Shown: in pieces, positions 1 through 8,900 of the stretch | Layout: the number at the start of each line of letters is the position of its first letter | Numbering within the stretch: position 1 is the stretch's first letter | NCBI GenBank assembly: GCA_002450155.1 | Contig: DJYO01000015.1 | Location: 1-42,749 of the forward strand | DNA length: 42,749 bases | Source of the DNA: Mageeibacillus sp. UBA6976 | GTDB taxonomy: Bacteria > Bacillota > Clostridia > Saccharofermentanales > Saccharofermentanaceae | Direction of reading: 5' to 3' | Notes under the pieces: model-generated | Told to the model about the DNA's origin: nothing | Databases searched by the model: none | Seen by the model: only the letters and a program-made list of their open reading frames with translations | Position numbers and translations under genes: made by a program

Positions 1-4
1 GAAT

Positions 5-1087
5 TTAACTTTTCACTTCAGCTTTAAGAGCTTTATTAACATAACCTGCAAATCTCTCCCTTATATCATCGTTCTCTATCTTGAGATCGACCCCTGTAAA
101 AGTCAGTATCTCAAACAGGTCCGTATAAAGGGTGGGAACGTCTGCGACATCGAACTCTACCTTAAGTATACCCTTGGCAAGCCTGGTATCATCTATCCTC
201 TGTGTGCAGGAGACCTTGTTAATGAATGCATTATAAGCCTTGAGCACCGACTTGGAGTCAGGACCTGTGATCGTTATCTTAAGCTTGACCTTATCATCTG
301 AGGAATAGGCGGATATTGAATTATCCAGCAGATTCTTAAGTGCGGTATTGCGCGCCTTGTCAGACTCGAATGAGATATACTGCGCATTGCAGAAGGATAC
401 TGCCGCCATACGGTCAAGTCTGAACCTCCTCAATGCCTTGTGCAGATCTTCAGGCTCCAATCCCTCTGCCACATCGTTATCCAGAGCGATCAGATAGTAT
501 CTGTTGTTATTCCAGTCAAGAACTATGGGAGATACAGTCCTTGTCATCTTCTCCACAAGAGAGTCTCCCAGCTTATAGCCGTAGACGATAGAAAGAGACC
601 TTCTGTCCTCGATGGCATTTCTTATGTTGTTAAGCCAGGAGATGCTGGTCCTGTTTATCTTCTGCTCATGAGGATAGAGAGCCCTTACACCGGAATTCTC
701 ATCAAAATATGTGGGGAACATGGTCTCTATCTTGCGGCACAGAGAGGTGTCCGTAAACTCTGTAGTATTGAGGGCATCTACAATGAGCCTTGCCTCATCC
801 ACAGTGATCTCGTCTTCCAGCTGGTTCTTATGGTATTTCCTGCCCTCCAGGGTTATCCATGAATCATTACCCTTGACCCTGTGGGTTGCACTTACATACT
901 CATTGATCCTGCTAATATCAGAATACATGGACTTACGCTCAAAGGTGCACCCCATCTCAGCATTCAAGTAGTCGATGAGCTCTCCCATGGAGACATTGCT
1001 CCCCTCCTCGGAGAAAGCATTGAGCTTATGCATAAAGTAGTCGTACAGATACAGTATCTTGATCTTGGAATTAAACGTGTTAGGCAT
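5..1087 (-). CDS. WYL-domain transcriptional regulator
   Basis: A 360-residue protein with the layout of WYL regulators. Residues about 1-90 form a winged helix-turn-helix, about 145-250 hold the WYL domain (the usual WYL-like signature appears as RYYLIALD), and about 265-345 look like the WCX extension. WYL domains are thought to bind nucleic acid or nucleotide ligands and often control DNA-damage, defence or metabolic genes. The ATG start has GGAGG nine bases upstream (1097-1101). The stop lies four bases from the window edge, so the gene is complete. It follows hpf on the same strand but is separated by a terminator, so it probably has its own promoter. A near-palindrome sits upstream. No target gene is identifiable here; the family call is solid, the role is not. 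Confidence 0.88.
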   Translation of the reverse strand: MPNTFNSKIKILYLYDYFMHKLNAFSEEGSNVSMGELIDYLNAEMGCTFERKSMYSDISRINEYVSATHRVKGNDSWITLEGRKYHKNQLEDEITVDEARLIVDALNTTEFTDTSLCRKIETMFPTYFDENSGVRALYPHEQKINRTSISWLNNIRNAIEDRRSLSIVYGYKLGDSLVEKMTRTVSPIVLDWNNNRYYLIALDNDVAEGLEPEDLHKALRRFRLDRMAAVSFCNAQYISFESDKARNTALKNLLDNSISAYSSDDKVKLKITITGPDSKSVLKAYNAFINKVSCTQRIDDTRLAKGILKVEFDVADVPTLYTDLFEILTFTGVDLKIENDDIRERFAGYVNKALKAEVKS

Positions 1088-1107
1088 ATTAGTGATCCTC
1101 CAGATAC

Positions 1108-1125
1108 ATTAATAGTACCATTAAT
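1108..1125. promoter_or_regulatory. Candidate operator upstream of the WYL regulator
   Basis: Two ATTAAT boxes flank a near-palindromic AGTACC core, giving an almost symmetric 18-base site between the WYL regulator gene and the terminator of hpf. Its position, about 20 bases upstream of the start codon, would suit autoregulation. AT-rich palindromes also occur by chance, so this is a weak call. Confidence 0.3.
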
Positions 1126-1201
1126 CGTACATATGTAAATGAGTGGAAACTCAAGAACCCAAAAACAAAACAAAAACAAAAGAGAGAAATCAATAATTAA
1201 A

Positions 1202-1225
1202 GGAGCTTCACCGTGGTGAAGCTCC
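1202..1225 (-). terminator. Intrinsic terminator after hpf
   Basis: A perfect 11-base inverted repeat (GGAGCTTCACC and its complement, two-base spacer) lies about 30 bases past the hpf stop codon. On the minus strand it is followed by TTTAATTATT, a modest U tract. It separates hpf from the WYL gene. Confidence 0.75.
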
Positions 1226-1252
1226 TCTCTCGTTCAATAAAGATATTTAAGA

Positions 1253-1795
1253 TCAATATTCAGGTTCCAGGAGGCCGTATCCGCCGTCCTTCCTCTTATA
1301 TACGATGCATACTGCATTAGTATCACTGTCTAAGTATACGAAGAAATCGTGACCTAACATCTCAAGCTGGAGGATAGCATCTTCTGTAGTCATGGGACGA
1401 AGAGCAAACTGCTTCCTTCTTGTGATCTTGTCAACGGGTTCCTCGTCGAAGTCAAAGTCCGCACCGCCGTCTTCCTCAAGATAGCTTACGATACCCGGGA
1501 AGTCCTTCTTACGCTTAAGGAACTTTGTCTTCTGTCTTCTGATCTGAGACTCGAGTTTGTCGACTGTTCTGTCGACTGCTGTCAGAATATCTTCATCGCG
1601 GGCCTCTGCTCTGTAGATCTTGCCGTCAAGCTTCATGGTGATCTCTACTACCATCTTGCTGCCCTCAGGTCTGATCCTTACATTGAGGCTTCCTTCATCG
1701 CCGAAGAACTTATCAAACTTGCTCATCTTATCAGCGATCTTGCCTTCGAGTCTTGTACCGATCTTGATACCGTTGCCCTGTGTAGTGATCTTCAT
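1253..1795 (-). CDS. hpf: Ribosome hibernation promoting factor, long form
   Basis: A 180-residue protein with the N-terminal S30AE/YfiA domain (about residues 1-100, beginning MKITTQGNG) and the C-terminal dimerisation domain of long HPF (about 120-180, containing RPMTTEDAILQLEMLGHDFF). Long HPF binds the 30S subunit near the decoding centre and joins two 70S ribosomes into inactive 100S dimers in stationary phase. I choose the ATG at 1795 because GGGAGTG lies just upstream and the domain starts there. A further in-frame ATG at 1849 sits inside the predicted -10 box and is rejected. Length fits the family. The gene is monocistronic, bounded by its own promoter and a terminator. Confidence 0.95.
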   Translation of the reverse strand: MKITTQGNGIKIGTRLEGKIADKMSKFDKFFGDEGSLNVRIRPEGSKMVVEITMKLDGKIYRAEARDEDILTAVDRTVDKLESQIRRQKTKFLKRKKDFPGIVSYLEEDGGADFDFDEEPVDKITRRKQFALRPMTTEDAILQLEMLGHDFFVYLDSDTNAVCIVYKRKDGGYGLLEPEY

Positions 1796-1825
1796 AGAAT
1801 CACTCCCTTCCGTTTTGAAGTATTC

Positions 1826-1853
1826 AAAAGGCATTTGCCTTTTAATCATTATA
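1826..1853 (-). promoter_or_regulatory. hpf promoter -10 with inverted repeat at the transcript start
   Basis: A perfect TATAAT (1848-1853, minus strand) lies upstream of hpf. Immediately downstream, where transcription should start, is a perfect inverted repeat: AAAAGGCA (1826-1833), two bases, TGCCTTTT (1836-1843). No convincing -35 is seen. The repeat could be a 5' stem-loop on the mRNA or an operator. Confidence 0.5.
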
Positions 1854-1915
1854 ATTCAAATCTGTAACAACGTTTATTAAATAATAATGAATTGTTACGG
1901 AAGGAAGAGGGGTTA

Positions 1916-2731
1916 TCAGGCCTTCTTTGTCTTGGATGAGATAACAAAGAGCACTGCTGAAACTACTGCAGCAGCACCTGTTACTATACCAACAAGAAGC
2001 CAGTTGACCTCTGCAAGACCTGCGCCGTAGAAATCACCTGTATCGCCGTTCTGAAGATGCATAAAGATCATAACTACATCGAATACGAGAGCTGCTACGA
2101 TGAGAAGTCCTGCGATCCATGCAAGGACAGGGATCTTGTTCTGTTTTTCATGTCCGATATGCTTTATGGATGCTGTTCTGAAATCAAGGATCGATCCGAT
2201 ATAGAAAGCAGCGATAGCTGTTACTATAGTCTCAGGAACCATGTATGTTGCGTTATATCCGATAGAATAGATAAGTGCAGCATTTGTAGGGATAGAAAGA
2301 CCTGCCCATACTGTAGCTCCGGATATAACGTGGCAGATAAATCTCAGTATACCTACGAGAAGCGTGCCCAAAACAAGACCTGTGGCCTGTGAAGGGAGCT
2401 TTCTGAACACACCTCCAAAACCTGTTACTGCAAAGGCAATGATGTAGTCAAGCAGGATAACAGCGAGAATGGACTGCCATGTTGTTACATAAGAAAGTGT
2501 ACTAAGTCCCAGGAGCTGCTGGGAGATACCGAAGACAAGTCCTGTCAGAAGACCAAATCCGATGCCGTGGCGGTAAGCGATGATTATTACCGGAAGCATG
2601 CAGGCTACAGTGATAGAACCTCCATAAGGCAGATCCAGGAGCTTGAGCATGGAAAGGACTATAGCCAGAGCCAGCATGACAGCTGCTTCTGCAAGCTTTC
2701 TTGTCTTAGTGATACCATTTGTACTAGTCAT
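1916..2731 (-). CDS. thiT: Thiamine ECF transporter S-component ThiT
   Basis: A 271-residue integral membrane protein. Six predicted membrane segments in residues about 13-190 match ThiT, the substrate-binding subunit of the energy-coupling-factor thiamine transporter, which works with the shared EcfA/EcfA'/EcfT module encoded elsewhere. Residues expected around the thiamine pocket are present: RFICH (His134), W142, and YSIGYN (Tyr155-Asn160). The TPP riboswitch in the leader independently supports the substrate. Typical ThiT is about 190-200 residues; this one has two extra membrane segments (about 205-265) after a loop. The start is ATG with GGAGG close upstream. It is monocistronic. Confidence 0.93.
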   Translation of the reverse strand: MTSTNGITKTRKLAEAAVMLALAIVLSMLKLLDLPYGGSITVACMLPVIIIAYRHGIGFGLLTGLVFGISQQLLGLSTLSYVTTWQSILAVILLDYIIAFAVTGFGGVFRKLPSQATGLVLGTLLVGILRFICHVISGATVWAGLSIPTNAALIYSIGYNATYMVPETIVTAIAAFYIGSILDFRTASIKHIGHEKQNKIPVLAWIAGLLIVAALVFDVVMIFMHLQNGDTGDFYGAGLAEVNWLLVGIVTGAAAVVSAVLFVISSKTKKA

Positions 2732-2737
2732 AAAAAA

Positions 2738-2775
2738 CCTCCGTTTGGAAACAGACCTGCGTTATCCGTGCGGAG
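2738..2775 (-). promoter_or_regulatory. Candidate SD-sequestering hairpin of the thiT expression platform
   Basis: CGGAGG, the ribosome binding site of thiT (2738-2743), is complementary to CTCCG upstream in the leader (2771-2775), leaving a 27-base loop. This would hide the SD. No stable stem precedes the T8 tract between riboswitch and gene, so a translational switch seems more likely than termination. The stem is only 5 bp, so the call is tentative. Confidence 0.4.
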
Positions 2776-2798
2776 ACATAAAAAAAAGCTTATATAGA

Positions 2799-2872
2799 TC
2801 CCTACGCCGGCATTATCCGTCAGGTTCAGCGGGTCGGCACAAAGCCCTCTCAGCCGAGTGATCAGCTCCCCG
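2799..2872 (-). promoter_or_regulatory. TPP riboswitch (THI element)
   Basis: On the minus strand the conserved blocks occur in order: GGGGAGC, CTGAGAGGGC, ACCCGCTGAACCTGA, GGATAATGCCGGCGTAGGGA. These are the hallmark sequences of the TPP aptamer (P2/J3-2, P3, P4/P5 and closing P1). It lies about 70 bases upstream of thiT, so thiamine uptake should be shut off when TPP is abundant. Confidence 0.97.
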
Positions 2873-2895
2873 TTATTTCCATTTTGTCACGGGCA

Positions 2896-2924
2896 AATAT
2901 ACTACAATCTTCCGTGCTTTACAA
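2896..2924 (-). promoter_or_regulatory. thiT promoter
   Basis: TTGTAA (2919-2924) and TATATT (2896-2901), minus strand, separated by exactly 17 bases. The predicted transcript begins just before the TPP riboswitch. The promoter overlaps the last codons of the preceding hydrolase gene. Confidence 0.65.
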
Positions 2925-3900
2925 GACGCAAAATACAAGATTCGATAAATTTCTGTATTTCTTTCTCGTACATGGCCTGGGAGCACTCATATTCCATATT
3001 GTGACCTGCATTATCCACAACGATCATGCGCTTCCTGCATCTTAAGTTATCGTAGAGACTCCTGACATCTTCAGGAAGGGAGATCTTATCTTCCGCTCCC
3101 TCAAAGATAAGGACCGGCACCCTGATCTTTCCTGCATTGATACCACAGTCAGTCATCCGGGGATCAAAGCCGTATTTGCGCAAGGCAAGCTTTCTTAATC
3201 TGTACATTACCGGAGCAGGGTTCTTATTCTTACGGGCATATTCAGCCTTGATCCTGGCTTCTAATGACAGCATGGGAGAATCAGCGATTATCCCACACAC
3301 ATTAGGACAAAAGCCCTTCTGTTCAGCAGCGAGGAGCGCAGCTGTAGCACCTGTCCCCCTGCCCATTATGTAGATCCTGCAATCTTCACCGAGTCTGCTC
3401 CTGGCAAAGGCAAACCAGGTGTCCAGATCCACGCTCTCAGCAAGGCCATAAGAATAGTAAGATCCTCCGCTCATGTGATGAGCTCTTGAATGGAGTATAA
3501 GGCAATGGCACTGTACCTTCTTCATAAGGAGCTTGGCATATGCTGCCATCTGTGAAGGGTGTTCATTGTAATCGTGCAGGAGGATGACCATATTGCGGCA
3601 ATCCCTGTCAGATGAAGGTCTGTAATAAGAACTGAGGACTGTACCGTCGAAAGACTTGACTCTCATGCTCAGCCATTCTCTCCTGTAGGTATAGAACCAG
3701 TTTCTCCCCCTTCCGAATATAGTGGATCTGTCTATGGACTTGGGAGAACGGTCAACCTGGGGCTGGGGCCTGGGTCTTGAAAAAATCCTCTTGAACTCAG
3801 CATCACATACAGAGAGGAATGCGATATAGACCGCACCCAGACCGAGTAGCAAAACGAGTACTACAAGTATAACTATGATCGTTACTGCATTATCGGGCAA
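2902..3900 (-). CDS. Membrane-anchored alpha/beta-hydrolase-fold protein lacking the nucleophile serine
   Basis: A 332-residue protein with one N-terminal membrane segment (about 5-28) and an alpha/beta-hydrolase domain (about 75-325). The fold landmarks are clear: VILLHDY (oxyanion region, 105-111), the nucleophile elbow MGRGTGA (179-185), the acid GAEDKI (Asp271) and the histidine NAGH (His300). The elbow should read G-x-S-x-G, but Ser is Gly182 (codon GGG), so ordinary serine-hydrolase chemistry looks impossible. It may be a pseudoenzyme or use another residue. The start is TTG at 3900 with GGAGGG five bases upstream; no other start fits. It overlaps the peptidase gene by 11 bases and is probably translationally coupled to it. 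Confidence 0.85.
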   Translation of the reverse strand: MPDNAVTIIVILVVLVLLLGLGAVYIAFLSVCDAEFKRIFSRPRPQPQVDRSPKSIDRSTIFGRGRNWFYTYRREWLSMRVKSFDGTVLSSYYRPSSDRDCRNMVILLHDYNEHPSQMAAYAKLLMKKVQCHCLILHSRAHHMSGGSYYSYGLAESVDLDTWFAFARSRLGEDCRIYIMGRGTGATAALLAAEQKGFCPNVCGIIADSPMLSLEARIKAEYARKNKNPAPVMYRLRKLALRKYGFDPRMTDCGINAGKIRVPVLIFEGAEDKISLPEDVRSLYDNLRCRKRMIVVDNAGHNMEYECSQAMYEKEIQKFIESCILRLVKHGRL

Positions 3901-5113
3901 TTATTCCCTCCGGATCATCTCTCCCTGAACTCAAGAGTTCACAGCCATCAGGTGTTACTACTACATCATCTTCGATCCTGAATCCTATCCCCCATTCAGG
4001 AATATAGACTCCGGGTTCAACTGCAAGACATTCACCACCGGTAAACTTGCGGGTCCTGTTTCCTGTGTCGTGAACATCAAGACCCAGATAGTGAGACGTG
4101 TTATGCCAATAGTAATCTCTTACATTGTTTGGGAGATTATCCGATATAAGTCCCTGTTTATCAAGCCATCTTTTACATATGTCATACATTTGTGAATTAA
4201 GCTCTGCAAAAGTCTTTCCGGGAGCAATAAAACTGAATGCTTCCCTCCTGAGCTGCCTTATAAGATCCAGAAGAAGCATCCTTCTGTCACCTTCCTCCGG
4301 CTCTCCTACAAAATAGACTCTTGATATATCAGCGCAGTATCCTCCGACCCTTGCTCCGCAGTCAACCTGGATAACAGAGCCTTCTCTTGCAACGCCCTCG
4401 CCGCAATTCTCGGGTTCCGCATGATGAAGGTAAAATACATTGGTATTGCAGGATACTATTGTCTCGAAAGCAAAGATCTGGGATGTTCTCCTGGCCATCT
4501 CATATTCAAGTCTGGTCGCAAGCTCATACTCGGACACGCCGGGACGGATCAGTTTCTTCATCTCATCCAAGGCTTCCTCTGTCGCCTTGCATGCCTCCCT
4601 TATGCAGTCCAATTCATATGGCTGCTTAATAAGCCTGAGCTCGGTCATGACAGGACTTATATCCAGAGGCTGCCTGCCCTGTTTGGTAATGGTCTCTTTG
4701 AACTTACGCGGGCCCTTCATTATCGAGGAGCCGTCGAGAGCGATTTTATTACCGGATTTGGCAAGAGCCAACAAATCTTCTTCGCAAAGCTCTAAGTCTT
4801 TGACACAGGATACATCGATGCCGCTTATCCCGCTTATCTGTTCGTGGGTAAGGCGCTTGCCTGACCACCTCTCCTTATAGGAATCCTTCGCAGGAGCATA
4901 GATGACGGTCTCATCAGAAGATATGACAAGGACAAAATCCGCTCTGGTGATACCGGTAAGATAAAAGAAATTACGGTCAGGCTGGAACCTATATGAGGTA
5001 TCAGCGCTCATATCCTTGATCTCGCCCGCAAAAAAGACAGCGACCGTGTCGCCGTCTAACCTGCTCTTCAACGCTTCTCTGTTACCTGAATAGAAAGAAC
5101 TGTCTGTTACCAT
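3890..5113 (-). CDS. Xaa-Pro aminopeptidase (M24B family)
   Basis: A 407-residue protein of the PepP type: an N-terminal creatinase/aminopeptidase-P domain (about 1-160) and a C-terminal pita-bread metallopeptidase domain. The five metal ligands are in recognisable motifs: QVDCGAR (Asp), CADISRVYF (Asp), HNTSHYLGLDVHD (His), AVEPGVYI (Glu) and FRIEDDVVV (Glu). It removes N-terminal residues preceding proline using two divalent metals, probably manganese. It is the middle gene of a three-gene operon, overlapping the acyltransferase gene by 7 bases and the hydrolase gene by 11. Confidence 0.93.
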   Translation of the reverse strand: MVTDSSFYSGNREALKSRLDGDTVAVFFAGEIKDMSADTSYRFQPDRNFFYLTGITRADFVLVISSDETVIYAPAKDSYKERWSGKRLTHEQISGISGIDVSCVKDLELCEEDLLALAKSGNKIALDGSSIMKGPRKFKETITKQGRQPLDISPVMTELRLIKQPYELDCIREACKATEEALDEMKKLIRPGVSEYELATRLEYEMARRTSQIFAFETIVSCNTNVFYLHHAEPENCGEGVAREGSVIQVDCGARVGGYCADISRVYFVGEPEEGDRRMLLLDLIRQLRREAFSFIAPGKTFAELNSQMYDICKRWLDKQGLISDNLPNNVRDYYWHNTSHYLGLDVHDTGNRTRKFTGGECLAVEPGVYIPEWGIGFRIEDDVVVTPDGCELLSSGRDDPEGIIAR

Positions 5114-5763
5114 TTCTTGACACCATTCGAACTGACATTATACTCGTCGAACAGTATCGTATTGTTGATGTAATTCAAAGTTGCACCCGGAGATCTCCTG
5201 ATAAGACCGGGGTTACCTATAACTATCGAGCCGTCAGGTACGTCAAAATTGACATATGCACCAGGGGCTATGAGAACATTATTGCCGATGTTGATATTGC
5301 CGACGATTATCGCATTGGCTCCGATCCACACATAATTACCAATATGCGGCGAGCCCTTCCTCTTGCCTCTGAACTGGGTACCGATAACGACACCTGTAGA
5401 GACATTTACGTTGTGTCCTATCACACTCTTAGGGTGGATTATGACACGGCCGAAGTGAGCCAGATAGAAACCCTTACCGATGTTTGTATCGTAAGGGATC
5501 TGGAAGTGATACTTACGGGATAACTGTTCGAGTCTGAAATTCCAGATATTAAAGAGGAACTGATTGATCTTCTTCTTGATCCCGTCATACTTATTTATCT
5601 GGTCGTAATAATAGCGTGCATGACGCATAGTACTGATGTATGTAAATTCAGGAGAAGAGAGGCGTTCTTCAAGGTAGCATGCGAAGATATTCTTATATCT
5701 GCGCGTATTGCCCGTATATCTAAACAGGTCAGCGTAGACTATATCCTTCAGCTCATCATTCAT
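5107..5763 (-). CDS. Hexapeptide-repeat acyltransferase (serine acetyltransferase-like)
   Basis: A 218-residue protein with a left-handed beta-helix made of hexapeptide repeats (about residues 85-195, for example IIHPKSVIGHNVNVSTGVVI and HIGNYVWIGANAIIVGN). The pattern is closest to the serine O-acetyltransferase (CysE/EpsC) group, but the long helical N-terminal CysE domain is short and different, so the acceptor could be a sugar rather than serine. I start at the ATG at 5763, with a G6 tract seven bases upstream. An in-frame TTG at 5778 would overlap that SD. It is the first gene of the operon with the Xaa-Pro peptidase and hydrolase. Confidence 0.8.
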   Translation of the reverse strand: MNDELKDIVYADLFRYTGNTRRYKNIFACYLEERLSSPEFTYISTMRHARYYYDQINKYDGIKKKINQFLFNIWNFRLEQLSRKYHFQIPYDTNIGKGFYLAHFGRVIIHPKSVIGHNVNVSTGVVIGTQFRGKRKGSPHIGNYVWIGANAIIVGNINIGNNVLIAPGAYVNFDVPDGSIVIGNPGLIRRSPGATLNYINNTILFDEYNVSSNGVKKW

Positions 5764-5903
5764 CGATCGGCCCCCCAAAAAACTTACAACGAGATTTTAT
5801 ATCTTTTATAATCTAAACTCAATATCACAAGACAAATCTTTTTTGTAACATTGTTATATATCAAAAATTATTTATCCAACCGTAAGATAAAAGGAGTATA
5901 GCC

Positions 5904-8900
5904 TTATTCTACATCGCAGTTTATGGTGATGCCGTCGGTCGTTTTAGAGACCCTTATCTGACGGTTTGAGGGAACACGGGATTTGACCTCTTCTCTGTGG
6001 CTGATTACGCCAACAAGCTTGTTTCCGACAGACAGCATATCAAGTGTCTCTATCGCACTCTCAATAGAGCTGTTATCCAGGGTTCCAAAGCCTTCATCAA
6101 TGAACATACAATCGATCTGGATCCCGCCTTTGCTGGACATAATGGCATCGGACAGACCGAGAGCGAGGCTCAGCGCAGCCTTGAAGCTCTCTCCTCCCGA
6201 TATATTGCCTACCGGTCTTCTGTGACCTGTGTCGTAGTCCATTACCTCAAGATCCAGGAAAGTATTCTCCTTCTTGGATACGGTCTCTTTGCGGATGATC
6301 TCGTATCTCTGGTCACTCATCTTCTTAAGTCTCTTATTGGCGGCATCAATGACCCCGTCAAAACCTGCAGCCTGAACATATTGCTCAAATGTGATCTTGC
6401 CGTTGCCGGTCATTCCGTTTGAAAGCTTATATACTCTCTCGCAACTCTTATATTCATCAGATGCAGCTATGTATTCTTTCTTTCCGGAAACAATGCTGTC
6501 CCTCTTGGCGGTATTGACATTGAGCCTGCCTGTGATCTCACTAAGATTCTTCCTTATCTCCCCTACCAGAGCTTCCTGACTGTCACACAGAGCCTTCAGT
6601 TCAACAAGGTCTACAAGCGTCTTGCCCTTGGCATCGTCTATTGCCTGAGCAAGCTGTGTCTTATTCGTTGCAACTTCCTGCCTGTAGCTCTCAAGTTCTG
6701 ATTCGGCTGATTCTATCTCTTCTTCCTTCACGATAAAAGGCTTAAGCTCCTCTTCGGAAGAAAAGCCCAGCTCAGCAAGCTTCTTATCAAGCTCAGCCTT
6801 GCTTACATTAAACTCTTTGCTTACTGCTGCAACGCGGGCCGCAGATTCATCCAGCCTTGTCTTTGCCTCTAAAGCATCAAGATCTGCTTCAGCCTTAGCT
6901 TGGGTTGCAGATTCTATAGCCTTGCTTATCTCATCAGCAGCCTTCTTCTTTGCTTCAAGTTCGTCTTTTGCCTTATCCCAATCTTCAAACTCAAGGTCCT
7001 TAAGAGAATCAAGTATGGTCACTGCTTCCTTAATGGCAAGCTCATTATTCCTCTTCTGCTCTGATATAGCTTCTCTTCTCTCCTTGATCTCAATACTCTT
7101 CGCTCCCTTATCCGTATCAAGTTCTTCCCGGGTCTTATTAAGAAGATCGCACTCCTTGCCAAGCATTATCTGATGCTCAGTATTCTCTTTCTTCTTATCG
7201 CTGATAACAGCCTTCTGCCCTGCCAGGAGTTCCAGGAGTTCGTCAATAGTCTTACCTTCAGGAGATACATCAGACACACATTCCGTAAGAGCATCAAATG
7301 CAGCATTCCTCATCTGTTCCTCATATTCGGTAAACAGGGCGTTGCTGCTTGTAGCCCTTGCGTTGGCATCGTCCTTCCTGTTCCTGAATTCAGTCTCCCT
7401 GTCCTTGATCGCTTTAAGCTCTTCATCTGTAATGGAATCCTCTGTAAGGCACGCAAGCCTGGGATGGCTCGTAGACCCGCACACCGGGCATGCCTTCCCT
7501 TCTTCAAGCTTACTTGCAAGGATGCCTGCCTTGTTGCTCTCATAGATACTCTCAGAAGCAAGGTATTCAGCATGGGCTTCATCGTAAGATCTCTTAGCCT
7601 CGATATAAGCATTCTGGTCTTCTTCAAGCTTTGCCCTGCGCTTATCCCTCTCTTCTGCCATGGTATATAAAACCGTGTCTATAGAAGCCTCGAGATCTGC
7701 TATCTCCTTACCTTCGCTGATAGCCTTCTGAAGTTCTACCGGTCTGTCTTTAAGATCAGAGATCACCTTCTCAGCAGATTCGATCCTCTTTACGAGTTCT
7801 TCTTCAGTCTTAAGGATGGACTGTTCTTCTTTAGAAAGTTCGGCTAGAGAAAGATTCAGCTTCTCAAGCCTGGAGGTATTCTCTTCCTTAAGACTGTACT
7901 TTGATTCGTCAGATGCGAGCTTATCTATCAGTTTGTTAAGGGATTCAAGCTCAGGCTTCCTTTTCTGAGCTAAGCTTATAGATTCAGCAGCCTTTGCAGC
8001 TTCCCGGGCTGCTTTCTCGTTATAGGCTTCCTTCTCCGCATGCTGTTTTTGTGCCACGGATAATTCTTCCTTCTTGCCTGTATAAGCTTTGTATACAGGG
8101 CCTGCTTCGCGGCTTGCCGCCTTCTGTCTTACAAGGAGAGCCTCTGCTTCTGCCATCTGCTGTTTCTTAGAATCAAGTTTCTGTCTGGCGTCTTCAAGCT
8201 CCTTGACACGGTTTATAACCTTGTTGTTATCCTCACCCTTGGAGAAGAGATCTTTATTCTTGCTAAGTTCAGCCTCAGCCTTGGCGAGTTCCTCCGTAAC
8301 TGAATCAGATCTCGCCTTGTCAGATTCGACAGCTTTATCTGCAATAGCGATCAGTTCATCGATATCCCAAACACTCTTACTGTCACGGGCCTTCTGCTGG
8401 AGAGTAATGAGCTGCTCATAATGCTCATCTCCGGGATCCATGGCAATGTCACCAAAAGACTGAAGGATACCGAGTTCCATATCGTGAACAGTCTGTTTGC
8501 AATTATTCGTACGTTCGCGGAGCTTGTCAGTCATCCTGCTGTAACCTTCGGTCTTGAATATGGTGCGCAGGATATCAGTCCTGTCCTTGGTCTTGGTATT
8601 CAGGAGTTTTAAGAATTCACCCTGGGCGAGCACGGCAACCTGCCTGAACTGATCGAGATCGAGTCCGAGAAGCTCATGGATCTTCTTATTGACATCAGTC
8701 AGTTTCTCAATGCTCCTACCACCTTCTTCGTAAAAAACAGCCTTCTCAACGGATTCGGTGATGCCGCTGCCACGAAGTTTCTCACGGGTATAGTAAGGCT
8801 TCCTGTATATACGATAGTTTTTCCCCTGGTGGGTAAAATAGAGGTCGACAAAACTCTCGGTGCCGGGATCAGCTGTCTCGCATCTTAAGTAGTCCTCATC

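Noticed and set aside
7173..7670. Long plus-strand and alternative-frame open frames inside sbcC
   Set aside because: They run through the low-complexity coiled-coil coding region of sbcC, have no SD and resemble no family.
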